The notes under the pieces are model-generated. The model searched no databases, had not been told where the DNA came from, and saw nothing but the letters and a program-made list of their open reading frames with translations. DNA of 11,448 bases from Candidatus Sumerlaeota bacterium (lineage in GTDB: Bacteria > Sumerlaeota > T1SED10-198M). Numbering within the stretch: position 1 is the first letter of the stretch; each line of letters starts with the position of its first letter. The DNA lies in contig PWGE01000357.1 of NCBI GenBank assembly GCA_003554345.1, positions 1 through 11,448 of the forward strand, given 5' to 3'. Shown here in pieces: positions 1 through 6,501 of this stretch. A program made the translations under genes and the position numbers.

Positions 1-213
1 TATTTCAGGCAGCCGTTGTCAAATGATGTCCTTCCCGGACAGATTTATACCTTTACCATGACGGTCACACCGGAAGACACAGGCATATATCTCACAGAAT
101 GGCGAATGATTAACGAAGGGACAGCCTGGTTCGGAGAAGTTTTCAGCAAACAGATCGAAGTTATTGAACACCGTACCCATATTGAGACCGGTATATGGCA
201 GCTGTTTAAGTAA
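1..213 (+). CDS. C-terminal fragment of a secreted protein with NBR1-like Ig domain (5' end outside window)
   Basis: The reading frame is open from base 1 to the TAA at 211-213, so this is the last 70 codons of a gene that starts upstream of the window. The visible part is the second half of an Ig-like beta-sandwich of the NBR1 central-domain type. It shows the DVLPGQIYTFTM strand, then GIYLTEWRM and WFGEVFSKQIEV, matching the usual 'PG..., G-Y-x-x-x-W-R-M, FGE, I-x-V' pattern. After the last strand come 13 residues, RTHIETGIWQLFK, ending the protein. The same module and tail end the 198-aa protein that follows and the minus-strand protease at 4432-6501. The upstream part could be an enzyme such as that protease, but this is unknown. 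The next gene starts 42 bases downstream on the same strand, so the two are probably co-transcribed. Confidence 0.85.
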   Translation, partial: YFRQPLSNDVLPGQIYTFTMTVTPEDTGIYLTEWRMINEGTAWFGEVFSKQIEVIEHRTHIETGIWQLFK

Positions 214-239
214 AAAAAGGGTTATTCACTGAAAAAATT

Positions 240-245
240 AGGAGG
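240..245 (+). promoter_or_regulatory. Strong ribosome binding site for the 198-aa gene
   Basis: A perfect AGGAGG lies 10 bases before the ATG at 256 and fixes that start. No convincing promoter is visible in the 42-base gap after the preceding stop, which fits read-through from the upstream gene. Confidence 0.8.
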
Positions 246-255
246 AGATAGAAAA

Positions 256-852
256 ATGCAAAAGCAGACTGTCAGGTCTTTTTATATTTTTCTGGTGCTG
301 TCAGGAGTTATTACAATTTTGACAGCACAGGGGTATATCGGTGTATCCAACTCTTTTAATATGGATACCCTGGATCCCCATATAGGTGTTTCTAATGCCT
401 TCGTTCTCAAAACCACCCCTCTGGACAATATCTCCAATCCCTTTATCCTGGATACCCTTCCTGGCAAAGAAATTTATGATGCGCAGGTACGGGGGTGGTT
501 TATTCCATTAAGTATGGAGACAGGACAGGAGTACAAAGTAAGTATAACCATGATTAACTCTGGTGAAGCCTCCTGGATAATGAGCGAACAGGTTTACCTG
601 GGAGCTGTAGGTGACCAGGACGACTTTGTGTCGCCTCAGTCAGTCAGGGTTCATTTAAACAGAAATGTTTCACCTGGTGAAACGAATATATTTACCATGA
701 CGTTTAAGGCTCCGTCAGAAGCCGGATGGTATACCACACAATGGCGTATGCTTAAGGAAGGGCTCTTCTGGTTCGGAGAGAGTTTCAGCCAGGAGATTGA
801 AGTCCGTCAGCGCACCTTTATTGATGAAAGGCTGTGGCAGTTTTTTGAATAA
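256..852 (+). CDS. Secreted protein with SNxFxLDT repeats, NBR1-like Ig domain and WQFFE tail
   Basis: This is a 198-aa exported protein of unknown function. Residues 1-24 form a Sec signal peptide (hydrophobic FYIFLVLSGVITILTAQ). Residues 28-70 hold three imperfect repeats of 15-16 residues: IGVSNSFNMDT, IGVSNAFVLKT and ISNPFILDT. Residues 75-184 form an NBR1-type Ig domain, with NSGEASW, NVSPGE, AGWYTTQWRM and FWFGESFSQEIEV as landmarks. The protein ends in RTFIDERLWQFFE, equivalent residue for residue to the tails of two other proteins here. No catalytic residues are apparent. It is small enough to be a binding or structural surface protein, or a carrier of the tail. It lies between two other exported-protein genes (42-base and 33-base gaps) in one apparent operon. 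The fold assignment comes from sequence pattern only. Confidence 0.9.
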   Translation: MQKQTVRSFYIFLVLSGVITILTAQGYIGVSNSFNMDTLDPHIGVSNAFVLKTTPLDNISNPFILDTLPGKEIYDAQVRGWFIPLSMETGQEYKVSITMINSGEASWIMSEQVYLGAVGDQDDFVSPQSVRVHLNRNVSPGETNIFTMTFKAPSEAGWYTTQWRMLKEGLFWFGESFSQEIEVRQRTFIDERLWQFFE

Positions 853-885
853 AGAAATATTTTTACAATGATAAGGAGTAGGGAG

Positions 886-2040
886 ATGAAAACAATCCAG
901 GGTATAAAAATGGTTTCAGGAATTCTTTGTATTCTGATGTTTGGAATTATTCTCTATGCGGGGCCGGAAGTCTCGAATGTACAGGCTAGTCAGCGTATGG
1001 ATGGTTCCATGGTAGTGGATATCAGTTATGATCTGGTGGGAGCGGATGAAGGTGTTTTGGTAATATTTGAAGTATCTCCGGATGGTGGTGCGACCTGGAG
1101 AATACCGGGAAAGAATGTTACCGGTGATGCAGGACCGGGTATTATCAGCGGTGAAAATTTACAGATTACCTGGAATCCTGGTGAAGTGGTACCAGACGAG
1201 TACTGGCTGAATTGCCTGGTACGTATCTCAGCCAGGGATATGCTGACAATCATGCTTCCCGGCAATGTTCCCATGGAATTTGTTAAGATTTCTGCAGGTT
1301 CTTTTATCATGGGATCACCGGAAACGGAGAGAGGTCGCTTAGACTGGGAAGGACCCCAGACTTTTGTGACATTGACGGAAGATTATTACATGGGAATTTA
1401 TCCGGTTACCCAGGCCCAGTGGCTGGCAATCAAGGGAGACTGGCCCAATGATCCGCCTCAATACGGATCCGGTCTGGGTGATAATAAGCCGGCCTTTAAT
1501 ATCAACTGGGATGATACTCAGGATTTTCTCACTTTTTTAAATTTTCATATCAATTCAACCGAACAGGGGGAAATAACAGTTGACCTGCCTACTGAAGCCC
1601 AATGGGAATATGCCTGCCGGGCGGGTACAACCACCAGGTTTTTCTTTGGCGATTCACTGAGCGTTGATGATGAAGATACCGACGGCCCGACAGACTCTGT
1701 AGTATATCCCGGCATACGTTCTGATTACATGTGGTTCGTTAGCTATCCTGGAATGCAAAGGCCCAGTCCCCGAGCCGTCGGAACCACGCTCCCCAATGCC
1801 TTTGGTTTATACGATATGAGCGGCAATATATCAGAATGGGTAAAAGATGGATTTATCCCTGAACTTCCCGGCGGAAGTGTTACCGACCCTTTGAGCGAGG
1901 GGGGATCCCCTTATGTTGTGCGAGGCGGCCACTGGAATTCCAATGCCCGTTTCTGCCGTTCAGCTTATCGTACCGGAGTTTTAGGAGAAAACGCTTCGGA
2001 TACCGTAGGGTTCCGAATCATTGCGGTCAGGGAAGAGTGA
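886..2040 (+). CDS. Secreted FGE/SUMF1-fold protein with N-terminal Ig-like domain
   Basis: This is a 384-aa exported protein. I chose ATG 886 because AAGGAG at 873-878 sits 7 bases before it; the in-frame ATG at 868 lies upstream of that site and has none of its own. Residues 1-25 are a signal peptide. Residues 27-116 are an Ig/Fn-like domain (PEVSNVQASQR, SPDGGATW, VTGDAGPGI, ITWNPGE) of a type often found before FGE domains. Residues 128-384 are the FGE-sulfatase domain: MEFVKISAGSFIMGS, MGIYPVTQAQW, LPTEAQWEYACRAGT, FGLYDMSGNISEWVKDGF, VVRGGHW and VGFRIIAVRE. True formylglycine-generating enzymes use two active-site cysteines. Here the aligned positions are Ser352 and Cys357, so sulfatase activation is unlikely. 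Family members without the pair often have binding or unrelated roles. It lacks the WQxF tail of its neighbours. It is the last gene of the operon-like run. Confidence 0.9.
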   Translation: MKTIQGIKMVSGILCILMFGIILYAGPEVSNVQASQRMDGSMVVDISYDLVGADEGVLVIFEVSPDGGATWRIPGKNVTGDAGPGIISGENLQITWNPGEVVPDEYWLNCLVRISARDMLTIMLPGNVPMEFVKISAGSFIMGSPETERGRLDWEGPQTFVTLTEDYYMGIYPVTQAQWLAIKGDWPNDPPQYGSGLGDNKPAFNINWDDTQDFLTFLNFHINSTEQGEITVDLPTEAQWEYACRAGTTTRFFFGDSLSVDDEDTDGPTDSVVYPGIRSDYMWFVSYPGMQRPSPRAVGTTLPNAFGLYDMSGNISEWVKDGFIPELPGGSVTDPLSEGGSPYVVRGGHWNSNARFCRSAYRTGVLGENASDTVGFRIIAVREE

Positions 2041-2363
2041 TTAACAACACAAAAACATATAAATAGTCGTTTTTTTATTGCAGACTATCACTGTATAAAA
2101 CTCTCATTCATTTTTTAAAAACATGTTTTAACCTGCTGTTTGGATATTGATATATTTATGAGTTTAACTTGCCGGGAAGTTTATTAAGGAACTTTATACA
2201 CGTAAATATTTTTTCTGTCAGAAAGGATTACAGAACAAATTTATACGTTCTCACCAGATGTCTGTTATCCGTATTATGTATCGACCCGGATACTCATCGT
2301 ATTGAACTGATTTTATAAACATTGAAAATCTCTCTTCACCATGCATATTTTAATCAATAAAAT
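2041..2363. other. AT-rich spacer without a gene
   Basis: No supported coding region is visible here. It contains a short hairpin 22 bases after the FGE stop (ATAGTC 2063-2068 and GACTAT 2083-2088, with a run of seven T in the loop). It also has a 12-bp palindrome AAAACATGTTTT at 2118-2129, a 13-bp symmetric site TTTCTGTCAGAAA at 2212-2224, and an overlapping inverted pair TTCTGT/ACAGAA (2213-2218, 2230-2235). None has a known function that I can assign. The hairpin may mark the end of the upstream operon but lacks the T-run after the stem of a classical terminator. Confidence 0.5.
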
Positions 2364-2392
2364 TTGCCCATTTTTCATGATCAGTGTATAAT
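2364..2392 (+). promoter_or_regulatory. Sigma70-type promoter of the 575-aa gene
   Basis: TTGCCC at 2364-2369 and a perfect TATAAT at 2387-2392 are separated by 17 bases, preceded by AT-rich DNA. Transcription would start near 2399, giving a leader of about 20 bases with the ribosome site. The gene is therefore probably transcribed on its own rather than with the upstream operon. Confidence 0.7.
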
Positions 2393-2421
2393 AAAAAACA
2401 GATCTTCAGGGGGTGGAGAGA

Positions 2422-4149
2422 ATGTCAAAAAAAAGAGTCCTTCTTATTATTGTCCTGGGGGGAGCACTGTTGATTGGCGGTGGAATTTTATTTGTTAGCC
2501 TGGCAACAGGTGACAGGGGAAGAACCGTTGATGAGCAAGCATTGGAAACAATAATTGCCCGAATGGAAGAAGAACACCGGGAGCTTTTAGGTCCTTCGGG
2601 TTTGGAAGAATATGGCGCTTTTTTTGAGTTTGATTCAGAAGGGTACCAGTATTTTTCTCCGGCTGAAATGTCACCATTTCCCGGAGATGATCATCATATA
2701 GAAAAACTGGAAAATTTTGAAGCAAAAATGGAAGACCTATATGCTCGCCTGGAGAAACTGGTTGATGAGTATTATTTTTATCACCAATGGGAACATTTTT
2801 TAGAACCGGCAGGACCGAATTATCTCACCATTCAGCAGTTTTTTAATGATGCGAGGCGCTATATGATGCGATTGGCAGCTGAGGGACATACCACGAAAGC
2901 GGCTGATATTATGATTTTGCAGTTGCGTTTTTTTGAGAGATGCCTGTACTATCCCGTACTGTTTTCTTTAAGTGAAAGCTGGGCCATTCAATTAATTGAT
3001 ACACTGCCCTTCATGATGCGGTACCCGGGAATAGAAAAAGAGTTCAATCGCATGGAAGAAGCTTTAGAGAACCTGGCGCGTTCTCTTCATGATTCAAAAA
3101 GGGTTGCGGCAGCTCACAGGGAAGCCTTTTATTATGTAGCTTCCACTCCTGAAATGTTGAATGCACCCCGTGGAAACTATTTTTCATTATTTGGAGAGGA
3201 CGGCACAATAGGATTCTACTCATCATTGATGTTCTGGCTTATCCAGTATCAACGTCGCGAACCTCAATGGCTGGAAGATACCGAAAGCCGCCAATGGCTT
3301 GAGAAGCAATCGGAGAAGCTCAAGGAATTAGAGGATTCAGTAAATGTAAAGGAAATGTATCCACCCCTGCTTAATCCCTTGTTTTTTGCAAATTTCAGAA
3401 GCCGTATAAGAGAGATGGTAGAAAAAGAGCCTTTTTTTCAACAGGACTTTCCGGGCTTGCCCCTGTCATATCATGAAGCTCTTCCTCCGGAACTCAGGAT
3501 ACACGTTTTAATTTCACCTCAGATCGGCGCGTTTCCTGATTATGAGGTGCCTTTAAAGGCAAAAATAGATATGGGTAGAATGTTTTTGAAAACCAGCCGG
3601 TTTTTATCAGAAGAGGGGGATTTCCCACCATCTATCGACAAACTATTAGAAAAATATCCCCTGCAGTCTCCTTTATTACTTCCTCGTGAAGACTATCATA
3701 TTCGCAATTTTCACGGAGAAGACAGAGAAAAAGGCGTTCCGCTGCTTAAGCAATGGATAACCAGTCGGCTTACCCCCCATATGATTCAATCGGCAGTTGC
3801 AGAAAAGAATGATTTGCAGATGTTTTTCACAATACGGGGAATCCAGCAGTGGCATATCGGAAGAAGCTGGCAGGGTTTTCTTCAGGAACTTGAACCCATT
3901 GTCCGGGGAACCGGTGAGGAAGATCAATGGATTTCGCCAGAAGAAGATGAGGAGGCTGCTTTTGCAGGATGGCTTTCCCAAAAAGGATGGGAAGATCCTT
4001 TTCCCGCAAAAGTGCATTTTACTGTAGCTGATGATTTTGAGTGGGGCGTGATATATTTGCAAAATAATTTCGAAGAAAGGTGCTTATATAAAAATCACCC
4101 TGTCGTGGACAGTCCTCTTGTAATACCGTTCGGGCTTCCTGAGAAATGA
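2422..4149 (+). CDS. Membrane-anchored protein of unknown function (575 aa)
   Basis: I do not recognise a family with certainty. ATG 2422 is preferred over the in-frame GTG 2413 because the purine-rich ribosome site (AGGGGGTGGAG, 2408-2418) overlaps the GTG and leads into the ATG. Residues 1-5 are basic (MSKKR) and about 6-29 form one hydrophobic segment, so the rest should lie outside the cytoplasmic membrane, anchored by its N-terminus. Residues 35-350 are largely helical and rich in Glu, Phe, Tyr and Met. Near 380-425 the pattern MGRMFLKTSRFLSEEGDFPP followed by SIDKLLEKYP resembles the 'Y-x-x-E-x-G-x-Y-P-x-S-L-D-x-L' segment seen in large secreted proteins of planctomycete-like bacteria. 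A later WEDPF...WGVIYL stretch (about 522-545) resembles the pseudopilin-like end of such proteins. Both comparisons are from memory and weak. It has its own promoter and converges with the protease gene at 4432. Confidence 0.85.
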   Translation: MSKKRVLLIIVLGGALLIGGGILFVSLATGDRGRTVDEQALETIIARMEEEHRELLGPSGLEEYGAFFEFDSEGYQYFSPAEMSPFPGDDHHIEKLENFEAKMEDLYARLEKLVDEYYFYHQWEHFLEPAGPNYLTIQQFFNDARRYMMRLAAEGHTTKAADIMILQLRFFERCLYYPVLFSLSESWAIQLIDTLPFMMRYPGIEKEFNRMEEALENLARSLHDSKRVAAAHREAFYYVASTPEMLNAPRGNYFSLFGEDGTIGFYSSLMFWLIQYQRREPQWLEDTESRQWLEKQSEKLKELEDSVNVKEMYPPLLNPLFFANFRSRIREMVEKEPFFQQDFPGLPLSYHEALPPELRIHVLISPQIGAFPDYEVPLKAKIDMGRMFLKTSRFLSEEGDFPPSIDKLLEKYPLQSPLLLPREDYHIRNFHGEDREKGVPLLKQWITSRLTPHMIQSAVAEKNDLQMFFTIRGIQQWHIGRSWQGFLQELEPIVRGTGEEDQWISPEEDEEAAFAGWLSQKGWEDPFPAKVHFTVADDFEWGVIYLQNNFEERCLYKNHPVVDSPLVIPFGLPEK

Positions 4150-4431
4150 ATGCTTATAAAAGGTACAATGAGGAAAAATTCATAAGAAAATGCCGTTGGT
4201 AAAAGAATAAGAACGTGTAAGATAGGTATTAACTGGACAGGCAGGGTGCGCCAATAATTAAAATATTACACTACAGGTTTAAAAGACTGAACTTTTCAGG
4301 TATTCCCGTTCCTCTGGATGCTCTATCCCCCCTTTTTTACCTTGTTTATTCTGAAAATCCTGCCACCTGTGTTAATTCTACTGTTTTTTTGTCCTGAACT
4401 CTGGCTTTTCTCTTCAGAATGCTAAGATAAG
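4150..4431. other. Convergent intergenic spacer
   Basis: This spacer of 282 bases separates the ends of two convergent genes. It contains homopolymer runs (C6-T6 near 4327-4338, T7 near 4384-4390) and a weak 5-bp stem CTGAA/TTCAG near 4394-4417. I found no convincing intrinsic terminator and no small gene with a ribosome site. Confidence 0.45.
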
Positions 4432-6501
4432 TTACTTGAACAACTGCCAGATGTCACTGTTTACATCCGTTCTCTGGGTTATTTCCACTATCTGACTGAA
4501 GATTTCTCCGAACCATAACTGTTCCGCCTGTGTCATTTGCCACTCTGTTATATAGGTGCCTCTTTCCATGGGTGCCTGTACAGGAATAGAAAAGGTATAG
4601 CTTTCGCCGGGAGGCACATTGCGGGATAATTCAACCCTGTAATAGTCCGGTGGTGCAAAGAAATCAGGCTCTTTCAATGCCCCCAGCATGATCCTGTCAA
4701 GAAATGTCCAGGTTTCAACCCCTGTGTTATACATGGTCAGTTCAAATTGAAATTTTTGTCCCGGAGACATGGTAAAGGGAAGGTTGGATTCCATGGTTAT
4801 GGCGTCATATGGTGCGTATATGTTGACCGGTAAACTCTCTGATTGCCGGGATGTTTCTTCAGTTTCAGCGCAGCGGGCATAAGCCCGGATACTGTAAGTT
4901 CTTGCAGAGTTCCAGGAGTGGGAAGCTTCTTGAGATGCGCTCCATTCAGACCATGTACCGTCACCCCATGAAAAGCGGTATTCCACAGGGTGGCCTCCCA
5001 GGCAGGTTGTACCACGGGTATAATAGTTATAACTTGTGTTTATGTTTCCTGTAACCGGTCCGGAGGGGCGTTCAGGAGTGAAAACAAAGCATACCTGTTC
5101 AACCCGGACTGATAAAGGTACAGGAGACCAGATGGATTCAACAGAGTTGTCGAATGAACACCGTGCCTGGGCACGAACCTGATAGCTGCCGGCTGCGCTC
5201 CAAGAATGGGAAGCGGTTATCGAACTGCTCCACGGAGAAAAAGATTCATCGCCCCAGTCAAAGCGGTATTCCACGCTATGCCCTTCAGTACAGCGTGCCC
5301 CCTCGGTTGAATAGGTGTATATCCAGTTTGTCATAGCGTTTGTTGATCCGAAGGGAGTGTCAGGACGAAGAACGATACAGTTTAACGGCTTGATGGTCAA
5401 ATTTTTCTTGTTGCCATCCTGGCCAACCGGTCCAGATTGGCTGGAATCATACGCCATGACACGTATTTTGACCCTGTCAGAATCGAGAGTATCCGGAATA
5501 TTCCAGCTGTAATTATTTGTTCCCGGGCTGCTGGCAACATAGTTCGCAATAGTATGCCATTGATATCCACCGTCGGGAGAATAGAGGAGCCAGGCTCTGT
5601 CAATCTCTTCCCCATACTGGTACCATCGGATTGTTATGGTCTCGTGATTAAAAAAAGACCCTGTTTGAGGTGATAAATAAGCAATGTCCTGGTTGGGGGT
5701 GCCCTGCTGTGGTTGTATTGATACTACAGAATAGGTGCCTGTCCAATCAGAATTCAGGGGCCATTGTCTTTTCATCCCGTCCCAGGTATTATACAGGGTA
5801 ATATAACGATCATAAGTCCCGCCTTCCACGTATCCCCAGGCTGCAACAGAATGCCCTGATCCGTAGTGCCGCATGTTCCATATACAGGGTCTGCCGGCAT
5901 TGATCTGCTGTTTTATCTGAGACCAGGTTCCGCTGGTATGATGTGATGCCCAGTTTCCGTACCCCCGTTCCGAAGTGACAAAGTTGATGCCGGGTTTAAG
6001 CTGGTTAACATAGGTTAAGCCGTCACTTCTTGTTCTCATGGCAACAGCAGCATCAATCAAAAGGTCGGGCGAGTATTCGTGGTTGCTCCGGGCGTAATAA
6101 TATCCGCCGAACCATGCAGCTCCAGGGGTATTTTCGATGACACCTGTATCAACATAGTGTCGAATCAGCCTGCCCCAGGAAGTAAACTTGCCGGTTCCGG
6201 AGGAACCTCCATAGGCGGTATTGTCATAACTGGCGTAATTATCCTGGTACCCCAGGACCATGGCGGCGGCTGTTGGCGCACATCCGGCCGCCCATATATA
6301 GGGGGGCATCATTCCGCCTGCCTCATCGGGATATCCTGACCGGTTGCGGTTCTGGTACCTGAGCCAGTATTCCGTGCCGCCATGACCATCAGGTGCTGAT
6401 ACAGAGGCTGTTACCGGAGCACAAAAAAGGCACAGGAAAAATGCCGTAAAAAGCAAGCAAAGTATTCTGCCGTAATCAGTTGCATACAGCGGCTTATTCA
6501 T
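4432..6501 (-). CDS. Secreted multidomain C39-like cysteine protease with PKD and NBR1-like Ig domains
   Basis: This is a 689-aa exported protease. The start at 6501 puts the signal peptide (about 1-32, ILCLLFTAFFLCLFC...) at the N-terminus. An in-frame ATG at 6525 preceded by AGGAAAG would add 8 basic residues and is a real alternative. Residues about 37-262 form a papain-fold C39-type domain. It shows a candidate oxyanion Gln50, nucleophile Cys74 in GCAPTAAAMVLGY, His217 in GSGHSVAAWGY and Asn238/Asp241 in YNTWD. Then come an Ig/Fn-like domain (about 270-372, YSPDGGYQW), two tandem PKD-like domains (about 376-562, each with YRFxWGD and ASHSW), and an NBR1-type Ig domain (about 565-676). The end is RTDVNSDIWQLFK, the tail shared with the two plus-strand proteins near the left edge. 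No propeptide sits between signal and catalytic domain. The gene upstream overlaps by 8 bases and may supply one. Likely substrates are extracellular proteins, otherwise unknown. Confidence 0.9.
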   Translation of the reverse strand: MNKPLYATDYGRILCLLFTAFFLCLFCAPVTASVSAPDGHGGTEYWLRYQNRNRSGYPDEAGGMMPPYIWAAGCAPTAAAMVLGYQDNYASYDNTAYGGSSGTGKFTSWGRLIRHYVDTGVIENTPGAAWFGGYYYARSNHEYSPDLLIDAAVAMRTRSDGLTYVNQLKPGINFVTSERGYGNWASHHTSGTWSQIKQQINAGRPCIWNMRHYGSGHSVAAWGYVEGGTYDRYITLYNTWDGMKRQWPLNSDWTGTYSVVSIQPQQGTPNQDIAYLSPQTGSFFNHETITIRWYQYGEEIDRAWLLYSPDGGYQWHTIANYVASSPGTNNYSWNIPDTLDSDRVKIRVMAYDSSQSGPVGQDGNKKNLTIKPLNCIVLRPDTPFGSTNAMTNWIYTYSTEGARCTEGHSVEYRFDWGDESFSPWSSSITASHSWSAAGSYQVRAQARCSFDNSVESIWSPVPLSVRVEQVCFVFTPERPSGPVTGNINTSYNYYTRGTTCLGGHPVEYRFSWGDGTWSEWSASQEASHSWNSARTYSIRAYARCAETEETSRQSESLPVNIYAPYDAITMESNLPFTMSPGQKFQFELTMYNTGVETWTFLDRIMLGALKEPDFFAPPDYYRVELSRNVPPGESYTFSIPVQAPMERGTYITEWQMTQAEQLWFGEIFSQIVEITQRTDVNSDIWQLFK

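Noticed and set aside
868-885. Upstream ATG for the FGE-fold gene
   Set aside because: The ribosome site AAGGAG lies after this ATG and is correctly spaced for ATG 886, which also gives a better signal peptide.
4229-4375. Imperfect inverted repeat TTAAC...GGCAGG (4229-4245) with CCTGCC...GTTAA (4359-4375), suggesting a small mobile element
   Set aside because: Only 11 of 17 positions pair, the middle of each arm does not match, and I saw no flanking target duplication.
4394-4417. Stem CTGAA/TTCAG as a terminator for the protease gene
   Set aside because: The stem is only 5 bp with a 14-base loop, and in the sense direction it is followed by A rather than T residues.
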